64,000 nucleotides of DNA from Betaproteobacteria bacterium (GCA_016709965.1 JADJLT010000006.1:310001-374000); one strand, 5' to 3'. Counted from the first letter of the stretch, positions 35,796 through 44,633 are shown. Translations and numbers: made by a program. Notes: a model not told the origin generated them from the sequence alone.

Positions 35796-36446
35796 ATGCA
35801 TAAAACCCAGGTGTTGCTAGCGGACGACCACGCCATTATTCGCGATGGTCTGAAGCAGATTTTGTCAGATACCGACGATCTTGTTGTCTCTGGTGAGGCC
35901 GCCAACGGCAATGAGCTCATGCATCTGGTCCGCGAGAGAAATTGGGGTGTTCTGGTGCTGGATATATCCATGCCCGGGCGCAGTGGGCTGGATTTGATCC
36001 GCATGGTCAAGGACGAGAAACCGACCTTACCCATACTTATTCTGAGCATGCATCACGAAGAGCAGTACGCGGTCCGTGCCATTCATGCCGGCGCTTCCGG
36101 GTATCTGACCAAGGAAAGTGACAGTGAGATACTGGTCGCCGCCATTCGGCGTGTGGCCGCGGGGGGCGTGTATATCAGTGAGAAGGTTGCCGAACTGATG
36201 GTGCGTGGTATTCGACCAATAGTTGAAACGCTGCCCCACGACCTGCTTTCCGATCGCGAATATCAGGTTTTCAACATGCTGGTCAAGGGGACTGGTCTGA
36301 CAGAAATCGGCCTCGAACTGTCTTTGAGCGTGAAAACGATCAGTACTCACAAGACTCACATCCTCCAAAAAATGAATCTTGCCAATACTGGCGAGTTGAT
36401 TCGCTACGCCATTACCCATGGACTGGCCGAGCAGAGCGAGTATTAG
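35796..36446 (+). CDS. NarL/LuxR-family response regulator
   Basis: A 216-residue regulator: receiver domain with acidic residues in LLADDHAII, acceptor D56 (VLDISMPGRSG), Thr/Ser in ILSMHH and Lys in LTKES; then a LuxR-type helix-turn-helix (LSDREYQVFNMLVKGTGLTEIGLELSLSVKTISTHKTHILQKM). It is the cognate partner of the preceding kinase. Its position directly before the porin-cytochrome genes suggests it controls them. Confidence 0.94.
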   Translation: MHKTQVLLADDHAIIRDGLKQILSDTDDLVVSGEAANGNELMHLVRERNWGVLVLDISMPGRSGLDLIRMVKDEKPTLPILILSMHHEEQYAVRAIHAGASGYLTKESDSEILVAAIRRVAAGGVYISEKVAELMVRGIRPIVETLPHDLLSDREYQVFNMLVKGTGLTEIGLELSLSVKTISTHKTHILQKMNLANTGELIRYAITHGLAEQSEY

Positions 36447-36455
36447 AAAATTCAA

Positions 36456-36471
36456 ATAGGAATTTTCCTAT
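36456..36471. promoter_or_regulatory. 7-2-7 inverted repeat, candidate regulator site
   Basis: ATAGGAA (36456-36462), TT, TTCCTAT (36465-36471): exact 7-base arms with a 2-base gap. The gap is too small for an RNA hairpin, so a protein site is more likely. NarL-family dimers are known to bind 7-2-7 geometry, though the sequence differs from the E. coli NarL heptamer. It lies 139 bases upstream of the cytochrome start. Confidence 0.4.
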
Positions 36472-36481
36472 AAGCGGATTA

Positions 36482-36583
36482 ATCCCCTGCTTATATTGGG
36501 GATATTTACCGATCTTTACACTTCCAATCCAAAGAATACGCCTTAAGGCCTAGTGCTTGAGGCTGGGGGAACGTGGTGTTCCC
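36482..36583. promoter_or_regulatory. Structured promoter region of the cytochrome operon
   Basis: Two further dyads follow in the same intergenic gap: ATCCCC (36482-36487) with GGGGAT (36498-36503), and GGGAAC (36567-36572) with GTTCCC (36578-36583). With the 7-2-7 repeat this makes three inverted repeats in 163 bases. Promoter elements could not be placed securely. Confidence 0.35.
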
Positions 36584-36609
36584 GAACATTGCTTAGGAAG
36601 GGTAAAAAA

Positions 36610-36960
36610 ATGAAATTCAGTTTCGCTCGCACTTCTCTGTTCGCAGCAACTGCGGCAATTTTTGTGTTTTCTACCGCCGCTGGTGCTGCGGTAGACGAGG
36701 AGGCCGCCAAGGCCTTGGCCAAGAAGAATGACTGCTTCAAGTGCCACGCCATCGACAAGACCAAGAAGGGTCCTGCCTACAAGAAAATCGCCACGAAGTA
36801 CAAGGGCAAGGAAGCCGAAGGCGAGGCAAAAATGATCAAGAACATCACCACCGGCCCCAAGGTCAAGCTTGAGGATGGCACGGAAGAAGATCACAAGATC
36901 ATCGATACCAAGGATCAGGCCGAGATCAAGAATCTGGTGCACTGGATTCTGTCGCTGTAA
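36610..36960 (+). CDS. Small monoheme cytochrome c (class I)
   Basis: A 116-residue secreted cytochrome; the signal peptide ends near GAA-AVD. One haem motif, CFKCH at 42-46, is followed by KKGPAYKKIATKYKGK, the common pattern of c551/c5-like shuttles. The mature protein is very rich in lysine and charged residues. The ATG at 36610 follows GGAAGGG. Situated before the decaheme gene, it is a candidate periplasmic electron carrier between the cytochrome b fusion and the decaheme protein (inference). Confidence 0.9.
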   Translation: MKFSFARTSLFAATAAIFVFSTAAGAAVDEEAAKALAKKNDCFKCHAIDKTKKGPAYKKIATKYKGKEAEGEAKMIKNITTGPKVKLEDGTEEDHKIIDTKDQAEIKNLVHWILSL

Positions 36961-37007
36961 AAGAGCATCGGGTTTGAGGGGTATTTGCAGGTAACTCAGG
37001 GGGTAGC

Positions 37008-37973
37008 ATGAAACATTGGAAAAAACTTCTCATCGTCTGCGCGGCGATGGCTGGATTGGGGCAGTTTGGCGCAGCGTACGCCGGTAATGAGGGGGCGATG
37101 GCCGCCGGTGATCGCAGCCTGAAGGGCGACAAAATCTGTACCGAATGCCACGACGAAAATGACAACAAGGCAATTTTGGCAGTCTATAAAGGCAAGCATG
37201 GCGTCAAGGCTGATGGACGCACGCCGGGTTGTCAGACTTGCCACGGCGCCAGCGAGTCGCATGTGAAGAATGGCCCGAAGCCGGGCGTAGTTGGCGCAAA
37301 ACGGGGCAAGGTTGATGTCGTGTTTGGCGCAAAATCGACCAATTCGTCCAAAGAACAAAATGGTGCATGTATCAGCTGCCATGAAAGCGGTCTGCGTACC
37401 CATTGGACGGGCAGTCAGCATGAGAGCAGTGATGTGACCTGCGTTAGCTGTCATAGCAACCACGTTCATCAGGACAAAGTGCTTAAGAAGGAAACGCAGC
37501 CAGAGGTTTGCTATACCTGCCACAAATCGGAGCGTGCGCAGACCCACAAGATTTCTACCCATCCTATTGGTGCAGGAAAGATTGCCTGTTCGGATTGCCA
37601 TAACCCACATGGTTCAGCTGGTCCGAAGCTGTTGAAAAAGAACACCTTGAATGAGACATGCTTCACCTGTCATGCCGAAAAGCGTGGGCCGTTGCTTTGG
37701 GAGCATCAGCCGGTGACTGAAGATTGCTCAACCTGCCATACGCCGCACGGTTCAAACATCTCGCCGTTGCTTAAATCGCGTCCGCCATTCCTTTGTAACG
37801 AATGTCACGATGGTCCTCATTCGAAGAGCGCTGTCGCCGGTAATGCGGCTGGTATCCAGGGGGGATATACCGGTGCAAATCCGAGCGCAACCGCAGGTGG
37901 TCGCTCCTGTATGAACTGCCATGTCATGGTCCACGGGTCGAATAACCCGGCTGGTGCCTGGCTGCATCGCTAG
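37008..37973 (+). CDS. Decaheme c-type cytochrome, DmsE/MtrA family
   Basis: A 321-residue secreted cytochrome with a signal peptide ending AYA-GNE. Ten CxxCH motifs begin at C44, C75, C121, C145, C168, C194, C218, C240, C263 and C301, exactly the number and size of DmsE, MtrA, PioA and MtoA core proteins. Distal axial histidines are abundant (HNPHG, HTPHG, HSNHVH). The family inserts into an MtrB-type barrel to carry electrons through the outer membrane, and such a barrel gene follows 20 bases downstream. Confidence 0.95.
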   Translation: MKHWKKLLIVCAAMAGLGQFGAAYAGNEGAMAAGDRSLKGDKICTECHDENDNKAILAVYKGKHGVKADGRTPGCQTCHGASESHVKNGPKPGVVGAKRGKVDVVFGAKSTNSSKEQNGACISCHESGLRTHWTGSQHESSDVTCVSCHSNHVHQDKVLKKETQPEVCYTCHKSERAQTHKISTHPIGAGKIACSDCHNPHGSAGPKLLKKNTLNETCFTCHAEKRGPLLWEHQPVTEDCSTCHTPHGSNISPLLKSRPPFLCNECHDGPHSKSAVAGNAAGIQGGYTGANPSATAGGRSCMNCHVMVHGSNNPAGAWLHR

Positions 37974-37993
37974 TCTAGATAAGGGGACATGAA

Positions 37994-40330
37994 ATGAAAA
38001 ACCGTGGAACTCAATCGTTCGCCCTGAACTCTACGACCGTGTTGGTCCGTACCGCACTAGCTGTAATGTGCAGTATGTCGACGGTCGCCATGGCAGCTGA
38101 TGCAGAAGACGAAAGTGTCAATGCGCAAGTTAAGCCCACCAGTTTTGTCGAGGTTGGTGCAAAGAGTGTCTCGCGCGACTCCAACAAGTTTGGCGAATAC
38201 AATGGAATGAACGAGAACGGCCCATATGTGGTCGGGAATTTCGGCATCAAGGGTGGTAATGCTTATGACTCGTATAACGGTGGTGACGGCAAATTGCGCT
38301 GGGAAGCCAACGGCAGTGATCTGGGTACGACCTCCCGTGCGCTGGATGCTTCTGTCAGCAAACAGGGCGATTGGTCGGTAGGTGCTTCTTATGACGAAAT
38401 GCGCCATTACACTGCCGAGCCTTTCATTACGCCGCTGCAGGGGGCAATGGGAGGGAATAGCTTTGTCCTTCCTTCCAACTTTGGCGCGGTAAATACCACC
38501 GCTCCCGGTAGCCGCGGACTGACTGTTACGCAGAAGTCGCTGATGCGCACCGTAGATGACTTGTATTCTGGTCGCACCAATATCGGCGTGAATGGCTTGT
38601 ACCGTTTCAACAATGCCTGGAGCGTGGATATTGAGTTCAACCACCTTAAGCAGGACGGCGCCAAACTGATCGCATCCGGCTCCAATATGCAGGCAGCAGG
38701 GTCAAACGGTGCACAGTCAGCCAATGCGGCTGGCGAGGCTGTAATGATGCTGATGAATCCCACGAGTTATCAAACTGATACCGTGAAATTCGCACTGAAC
38801 TGGACAGGTGAAAATGGTCATTTGAGTGGTGGCTATTACGGTTCTTTCTTCCGTGATGACAACAATAGCCTCTCTTGGAACAATCCGTTCGTCAGCGGTG
38901 GTGGCGCTCCTGCTACCGGTGCAGCCAGGGTTTTTCCGACGGATACACTTAGCACCGCGCCGGGCAATGATTTCCATCAGTTGAATCTCTCCGGTGGATA
39001 TCGCTTTGGCTCGGCAACCAAATTGGCCGGCGGTCTCTCTTACGGCCAGAACACCCAGAACCAGGGCTTCTTGAACGATACCGCCTTGATCAACGGTGCC
39101 TTGCCCGCCGCTTCTCTGGACGGCAAGGTCATCACGACCAATGCCAATTTGAAGCTGACGAACAATTCGATCAAGGATCTGACGCTGTCTGCTGGAGTCA
39201 AGTACAACGAGCGTGACAATCAGACCCAGTCGAATGTCTATCGGTTCTACGATATTGGTCACGCTACGCTGCGTGTCATTGCAAACGCTCCGTACAGCAA
39301 CAAAAAGACACAATATGAACTGGCTGGCGATTACCGTCTGACCAAGGGGCAAAATATTCGTGTTTCGTATGAACGTGAAGATATTTACCGTTGGTGTAAC
39401 AATCTGGCCAATAACCCGACGGCTGCTCCGTGTGTGGTCGTAGGTAGCAGTTCCGAAGACAAACTGAACGCGCGCTACCGCCTGAAACTGGACAGTGGCA
39501 TCAACTTTAGTGCGGGATACGGCTATTCTGACCGTCGTGCCGATGAGAGCCATAATGCGGTTACACCTATTGGTGTGACGACTTACGGGTACATCAACGG
39601 TGGTGATGCGGTGGGCTACAAGCCCTACTTCGCAGCTTCCCGTCGTCAAAACATGCTGAAGCTTGGCGCAGCGTGGGATGTCACGGAAAAGCTTTCCGTG
39701 ACACTCGACGGTCGTGTCAGCAAAGAGGACTACTACGAGTCACCACTCGGTGTTCGCGATGGCAATACCTTTGCGGCCAATCTCGATGCCAGCTATAACT
39801 TCACCGAAAATACGATGGTGGGTGCTTATCTCAGCTCCCAGACGATGCAGCGTGACATGAATATCGCTGCAACCGTCAATGCTGGCACCGGCATTGGCAC
39901 CAACATCTGGGCCAATCGTCTGAGTGATCGGGAAAGCGCGCTTGGTATGTATGCCAAGTGGGGAGGCTTGATGCATGGCAAGTTGGCGGTCAAGAGCGAT
40001 CTGTCATGGTCTGACGGCAAGACCATCTACACGACTGGCAGTTATCCTGCGAATGCTGCAGCTTGCGCTGGATCAGGCTCATTGACTTGCGGCAATACGC
40101 CGGACGTGAAGTCGACGCTGCTGTCGTTCAAGCTTGAAGGTAACTACCAGCTCGACAAGACCAGCAGGGTTCGTCTCGGCTACTTGTATCAAAACTTGAA
40201 GTCGAACGACTACGTCTACAACATCTATCAGATGGGTTTCACGCCAACTTCCGTGATGCCGAGCAATCAGCAGGCGGCGCACTACTCAGTCAATATGGTG
40301 ATGGCGACTTACATCTACAGTTTCCAGTAA
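37994..40330 (+). CDS. MtrB/PioB-family outer membrane beta-barrel protein
   Basis: A 778-residue exported protein. The signal peptide runs to about residue 34 (VAMAADAED). The rest is made of alternating amphipathic strands with aromatic girdles, for example KLRWEANGSDLGTTSRALDAS, and ends with F-Q after a terminal strand (MVMATYIYSFQ), typical of outer membrane barrels. Size and pairing with a decaheme cytochrome match MtrB/DmsF/PioB. The N-terminal CxxC of Shewanella MtrB is not seen. AAGGGGA lies 7 bases before the ATG. A terminator follows. Confidence 0.9.
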   Translation: MKNRGTQSFALNSTTVLVRTALAVMCSMSTVAMAADAEDESVNAQVKPTSFVEVGAKSVSRDSNKFGEYNGMNENGPYVVGNFGIKGGNAYDSYNGGDGKLRWEANGSDLGTTSRALDASVSKQGDWSVGASYDEMRHYTAEPFITPLQGAMGGNSFVLPSNFGAVNTTAPGSRGLTVTQKSLMRTVDDLYSGRTNIGVNGLYRFNNAWSVDIEFNHLKQDGAKLIASGSNMQAAGSNGAQSANAAGEAVMMLMNPTSYQTDTVKFALNWTGENGHLSGGYYGSFFRDDNNSLSWNNPFVSGGGAPATGAARVFPTDTLSTAPGNDFHQLNLSGGYRFGSATKLAGGLSYGQNTQNQGFLNDTALINGALPAASLDGKVITTNANLKLTNNSIKDLTLSAGVKYNERDNQTQSNVYRFYDIGHATLRVIANAPYSNKKTQYELAGDYRLTKGQNIRVSYEREDIYRWCNNLANNPTAAPCVVVGSSSEDKLNARYRLKLDSGINFSAGYGYSDRRADESHNAVTPIGVTTYGYINGGDAVGYKPYFAASRRQNMLKLGAAWDVTEKLSVTLDGRVSKEDYYESPLGVRDGNTFAANLDASYNFTENTMVGAYLSSQTMQRDMNIAATVNAGTGIGTNIWANRLSDRESALGMYAKWGGLMHGKLAVKSDLSWSDGKTIYTTGSYPANAAACAGSGSLTCGNTPDVKSTLLSFKLEGNYQLDKTSRVRLGYLYQNLKSNDYVYNIYQMGFTPTSVMPSNQQAAHYSVNMVMATYIYSFQ

Positions 40331-40363
40331 GCGTCAGTCAGGTGAATTTTGCCAATTGATCAG

Positions 40364-40387
40364 GGGGCCAGATTTTGGCCCCTTTTT
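40364..40387 (+). terminator. Rho-independent terminator after the outer membrane barrel gene
   Basis: Stem GGGGCCA (40364-40370) and TGGCCCC (40376-40382), 5-base loop, then five Ts. It separates the barrel gene from the cytochrome b fusion, so the latter is probably either read through or has its own promoter. Confidence 0.88.
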
Positions 40388-40457
40388 CGTGATTCGGCGC
40401 GAATGCTCAGGATGCTTTGGTTGCACTATTAATGGCATGTACAAGAAGGATTTAGCC

Positions 40458-42425
40458 ATGGGTTTCAGGAAAATTGTCGGGACACTGCTTGTCGCAGGTG
40501 CATCCCTGTTATCAACAACTAGCATGATGGCGGCAGAGGTGGTGACGAAGCTCGATAACGCCACCTGCCTGACCTGCCACGAAAGCGGCAAGCACAAGAT
40601 CGAGGTGCCCGGTGACGACGACAGCAAGCGTGCGCTTGCCGCGGTCAACCCGAAAAATTTCGCCAAAAGCGTACACAGCAAGATGGAATGCGTCGCCTGT
40701 CACACGGACATCGTTGATGCCAAGGACAGCCACGTCAAGGCCGTTAATGTTGCCAAGCCTGACTGCGCGACCTGTCATGCCAAACTGTGGGATGAGGCCA
40801 GGGCCAATCCTGCCGGCAAGGAACGTCTCGGTGTCGTCGCCGAGAATATTGCGGCCTACAAGGACTCCTTCCACGCCCGGCCGGATGCCGATCATCCGGA
40901 ACGCCCGAAGGCAGTCTGCGGCGATTGCCATGCAACGCATGACTTTGCTGTGCCGGCCAAAGGTACGCCGGAGCGCGACCAGTGGCGCCTGACCATTCCC
41001 AAGACCTGTGGCGCCAAGTGCCATGACGAGCAGCTTGAGGACTATGAAGGCTCAGTGCATGGCGCCCTGACCATGGGCAAGGACGACCCCAAGGGTGCGG
41101 TCTGTATCGATTGCCATACCACCCACGAAATCAAGGGCGCCTCATCCGATCCCTTCAAACTCAAGAACGTCGAGGCTTGCGGGGCGTGCCACAAGGAAGA
41201 GTTGCACAGCTATCGCGACACCTACCACGGGCAGGTCAACAAGCTGGGCTACACCTACACCGCCAAGTGCTCGAACTGCCATGGCAGCCACGGCATTGCC
41301 AAGGTTGATGACCCTGCTTCCAAGGTCAATATCAAGAACCGTCTGAAGACTTGCCAGGAATGCCACAACGAGAAGAAGGGGCTGTCGTTGGCCACCGAAG
41401 GCTTCATTTCGTTTGGCCCGCATGCCAACAGCCACGACTTCAAGAAATATCCGCAGATGTGGATCGCCACCAAGTTCATGGTCGCGCTGCTGATCGGTGT
41501 CTTCGCCTTCTTCTGGCTCCATTGCGGCCTGTGGTACTACCGCGAATGGCAGGAACGTGGCGGTCATCTGGTCACCAAGGTTGTGGATACCGAAGCCATG
41601 GGCATCAAGCCCGAGAAGCACTTCCAGCGCTTCCCGCTGGGCTGGCGTATCGCCCACCTGGTCTTTGCCTTGGTCACCATGACCCTGGTCCTGACTGGCA
41701 CCTCGGCGATGTTCTCCGGTAGCAGCTGGGCGCCTCATGTCGCCGCACTGGTTGGTGGTCCGAAAGTGCTGGGCATCATTCACCGTACAGCCGCGGCACT
41801 CTTTGTCGGCATCTTCCTGATCCACTTCGTCTATGTCATGCAGCGCCTGTTGCGCGACAAGACCTTCCGCTGGTTCGGGCCGGATTCTCTGATCCCGAAC
41901 TGGAAGGACTTCGCCGATTGCTGGGGCATGTTCAAGTGGTTCTTCGGCCAGGGTCCGAAGCCGCAATTCGAGCGTTGGGCCTACTTCGAGAAGTTCGACT
42001 ACTGGGCAGTCTTCTGGGGTGTGAACATCATCGGCTGGAGCGGCCTGATGCTGGCCTTCCCGCACGTCACCGCCACTTACCTGCCGGGCTGGGTGTTCAA
42101 CGTCGCCACGCTGGTACATGGTGAAGAAGCCTTCCTCGCCGCCGTCTTCCTCTTCACGGTGCATTTCTTCAACAACCACTTCCGTCCGGACAAACTGCCG
42201 CCGCCCGATGTGGTGATGTTCACCGGTACGCAGAGCATCGAAGAGTTCCGCAAGGACCACCCGGCGCACTATCAGCGCATGCTGGAAACCGGCGAACTGG
42301 AGAAATATCTGGTCGATGCACCGTCGAAGCAGATGCATATCGGCTCGGTGATCCTCGGCATTGTGCTGATCACCGTCGGCCTCGGCCTGCTGGTGCTCGT
42401 GGCGATGGGATTCTTCGGCAAATAG
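40458..42425 (+). CDS. Nine-heme cytochrome c fused to membrane cytochrome b (CbcL-like)
   Basis: A 655-residue fusion. After a signal sequence (1 to about 26) come nine haem c motifs: C37, C78, C103, C154, an unusual CGAKCH (CX3CH) at 184-189, C216, C241, C271 and C299. The C-terminal half has six TM helices (about 336-358, 398-420, 438-462, 514-535, 552-575, 625-653) with histidines in WLHCGLWYY, WRIAHLVF, GIIHRTAA, LIHFVYVM and VHFFNNHF, like the FdnI/HydC cytochrome b. This is the layout of Geobacter CbcL, a quinol-oxidising donor for metal respiration. ATG 40458 is set by AAGAAGGA 7 bases upstream. Confidence 0.9.
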   Translation: MGFRKIVGTLLVAGASLLSTTSMMAAEVVTKLDNATCLTCHESGKHKIEVPGDDDSKRALAAVNPKNFAKSVHSKMECVACHTDIVDAKDSHVKAVNVAKPDCATCHAKLWDEARANPAGKERLGVVAENIAAYKDSFHARPDADHPERPKAVCGDCHATHDFAVPAKGTPERDQWRLTIPKTCGAKCHDEQLEDYEGSVHGALTMGKDDPKGAVCIDCHTTHEIKGASSDPFKLKNVEACGACHKEELHSYRDTYHGQVNKLGYTYTAKCSNCHGSHGIAKVDDPASKVNIKNRLKTCQECHNEKKGLSLATEGFISFGPHANSHDFKKYPQMWIATKFMVALLIGVFAFFWLHCGLWYYREWQERGGHLVTKVVDTEAMGIKPEKHFQRFPLGWRIAHLVFALVTMTLVLTGTSAMFSGSSWAPHVAALVGGPKVLGIIHRTAAALFVGIFLIHFVYVMQRLLRDKTFRWFGPDSLIPNWKDFADCWGMFKWFFGQGPKPQFERWAYFEKFDYWAVFWGVNIIGWSGLMLAFPHVTATYLPGWVFNVATLVHGEEAFLAAVFLFTVHFFNNHFRPDKLPPPDVVMFTGTQSIEEFRKDHPAHYQRMLETGELEKYLVDAPSKQMHIGSVILGIVLITVGLGLLVLVAMGFFGK

Positions 42426-42451
42426 TCGCTGGGTTACCTGTCGCGAATGGG

Positions 42452-42478
42452 GGGAGGGCTTCGGCCCTCCCTTTTTTT
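42452..42478 (+). terminator. Rho-independent terminator after the cytochrome b fusion gene
   Basis: Stem GGGAGGGC (42452-42459), tetraloop TTCG, GCCCTCCC (42464-42471), then seven Ts. Very strong UUCG-capped hairpin; it marks the end of the electron transfer cluster. Confidence 0.95.
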
Positions 42479-42590
42479 GCCTTGAAAATTCAGGAGGCAA
42501 AAATCGTCGCCCTATGCCGTTGGTTTGCCTTGATATTCCATACGCCTCGCTGCATCATGCCGGCATCCCAGCAAGCCTCGAAAGCCCGGC

Positions 42591-44609
42591 ATGGCCAAAG
42601 TCTACCTGTCCTCTACGCTAGTTGACCTCAAAGCAGAGCGCACAGTCGTGACCAACTGGCTGATCGCTGCCGGCCATCTGCCGGTGCACAGCTATGTGGC
42701 CGACAGCGAGAGCGTCCATCTGAGTTGCCTCAACGACATCGATGCTTGCGATCTTTACATCCTGATACTCGGCCATCGCTATGGCTTCGTGCCGGAGGAA
42801 AGCAATCCCGAGCAAGGCTCCATCACCCAGCTTGAATTCCGCCATGCCGGCAAACTGGGCATTCCGAGAATCGCCCTGCTACGAACCAGTATCCCGGACG
42901 TCAATTTAAGTGACCTGCTGGAACCTGCTCGTAGCGCGAGGCTTCAGGAATTCCGCGACGAAGTCGGCAAAGCCCTGCGTCCGGCAGTGTTCGCCGACGA
43001 GGCAGGACTGATCCACGGCTTGAGTACCGGCATTCAGCGTGAGCTGAACAAGCGTATTCAGGAAGAACTGAATAAACGCGATGCCAAAGCTGCGCACGCC
43101 GAGCAACGTGTCATCCAGCTAGAAGAAGAGTTACGCAAGACCCGCGAGGCCGCTGTTAGCCGGGTGCTGGAACAAGCCAGCGAACCAGATGCGGACGATC
43201 TTGCACTGAGCGCCCGGAAAGCACTGCTACAGGGCGATACAGCCCTGGCTGAAAAGCTGTTGCGCCAGCAGGAGGATAGGGCCGCGTTAGCGGCGGAAGA
43301 TAGCCGTAAAGAAGCCGCCGAGCGAGCCCGTGAAATTGCTTCGCTGGCTATCGGGCGCAATAGCGAAACCGCACTGGCGGCATTGATGCGCGCCGCCAGT
43401 TATCAGCCGGAAGACTTCTGGACGAGAATAGAACTTGGCGATGCTCAAGTTGTTCTTGGCCAGAGTGTTCCTGCTCTTGAGACATACCGCACCGCGCTGT
43501 CTATTGCCGAAACCCTGGCCGGCAGAGACCCGGACAATATCGAATGGCAGCATGACCTCTCGGTCAGCTACGACCGGATAGGTCAGGTGCTCGTTGCCCA
43601 GGGTAATGGGCCGGGGGCGCTTGCCGCTTACCAGAAGGGGCTTGCCCTTTCAGAATTTCTAGCCGAACGCGAACCTGCCAATACTCAATGGCAACGTGAT
43701 CGTTGGGTCTACTACAACAGAATTGGAAGTCTATTGGCCCGTCAAGGAGAAGGCGCGAAAGCTCTCGCCACCTTTAGAAAATGCTTCGACATAGCCGAGT
43801 TCATGGTTGAGGGCGACATTGCAAATACCAAATGGCAGCGTGATCTATCGGTTAGTCATAACAAGATCGGCGATATGTTAACAGTTCTGGAAGACAGGGC
43901 GGGGGCGCTTGTGGCTTACAGAAAGGGGCTTGATATTGTCGAGTGCCTAGCGGAAAGCGATCCGGCTAACACTGAATTGCAACGTGACCTGTGGGTTAGC
44001 ACAAACAAGTTAGGCGACATGCTAGTCGCACATAGAGATCGAGTTGGTGCCTTGGTCGCCTACCAAAAAGGCAGCGCGATTATAAAGGCGCTGGTCACAT
44101 GCGACCTCGCGAATACCCAATGGCAACGCGACCTCTCGGTCAGCTACAACAAAGTTGGCGATGTCCTGGCCGCTCAAGATGATTCCCCTGGGGCCTTGGT
44201 CGCTTACCGGGAAAGCCTTCGCATTGCCAAAAACCTATCCGGATGCGACCCCGCCAACACCGAATGGCTACGCGACCTCTCGATAAGCTACCAGAATATC
44301 GGTAATGTGCTGGTCGCCCAGGGAAATGGGCCGGGGGCGCTCGTCGCCTATCGGAAGGATCTTGCTATTGCCGAACTTCTGGCGGAACGCGACCTGACAA
44401 ATGCTCAGTGGCAGGTCGATGTGGTGGTGTCTTGTTGGAAATTGGCGGCGTTTGATGGCTTGTCGCTCATCGAACGGCGGGATTTTCTGAGGCGTGGCCT
44501 GGAAATTTTGAGGGCGTTGAAACAGGCTGGAAGGTTGCTTCCGAATCAGGATTGGATTGACGTATTCGAGACTACGCTTAGTAAGCTCGATGACGAGGCT
44601 CAAACTTGA
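42591..44609 (+). CDS. DUF4062 protein with TPR-like 48-residue repeats
   Basis: A 672-residue soluble protein. Residues 1-100 form a DUF4062 domain (KVYLSSTLVDLKAERTVV, DIDACDLYILILGHRYGFVP, SITQLEFRHA), a Rossmann-like module often found at the front of NTPase or repeat proteins. A coiled coil follows (about 150-250), then helical repeats: six consecutive units of exactly 48 residues (304-591) with consensus D-P-A-N-T-x-W-Q-R-D-L-S-V-S-Y-N-K-I-G-D. No protease, NTPase or nuclease motif was seen. Function unknown; related proteins occur in signalling and defence islands. The neighbouring IS element supports an accessory origin. Confidence 0.8.
   Translation: MAKVYLSSTLVDLKAERTVVTNWLIAAGHLPVHSYVADSESVHLSCLNDIDACDLYILILGHRYGFVPEESNPEQGSITQLEFRHAGKLGIPRIALLRTSIPDVNLSDLLEPARSARLQEFRDEVGKALRPAVFADEAGLIHGLSTGIQRELNKRIQEELNKRDAKAAHAEQRVIQLEEELRKTREAAVSRVLEQASEPDADDLALSARKALLQGDTALAEKLLRQQEDRAALAAEDSRKEAAERAREIASLAIGRNSETALAALMRAASYQPEDFWTRIELGDAQVVLGQSVPALETYRTALSIAETLAGRDPDNIEWQHDLSVSYDRIGQVLVAQGNGPGALAAYQKGLALSEFLAEREPANTQWQRDRWVYYNRIGSLLARQGEGAKALATFRKCFDIAEFMVEGDIANTKWQRDLSVSHNKIGDMLTVLEDRAGALVAYRKGLDIVECLAESDPANTELQRDLWVSTNKLGDMLVAHRDRVGALVAYQKGSAIIKALVTCDLANTQWQRDLSVSYNKVGDVLAAQDDSPGALVAYRESLRIAKNLSGCDPANTEWLRDLSISYQNIGNVLVAQGNGPGALVAYRKDLAIAELLAERDLTNAQWQVDVVVSCWKLAAFDGLSLIERRDFLRRGLEILRALKQAGRLLPNQDWIDVFETTLSKLDDEAQT
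43500..44363 (+). repeat. Six tandem 144-base coding repeats
   Basis: These encode residues 304-591 of the DUF4062 protein. Unit boundaries fall at residues 304, 352, 400, 448, 496 and 544; a seventh, degenerate unit starts at 592. Units 1 and 6 share the segment VLVAQGNGPGAL, indicating duplication within the gene. Confidence 0.85.
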
Positions 44610-44633
44610 GTGGCTGTGCGAGGAAAAGCGGCA

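Noticed and set aside
43500..44363. Regularly spaced repeats as a CRISPR array
   Set aside because: The 144-base units are coding and imperfect, and there are no short identical repeats with unique spacers.
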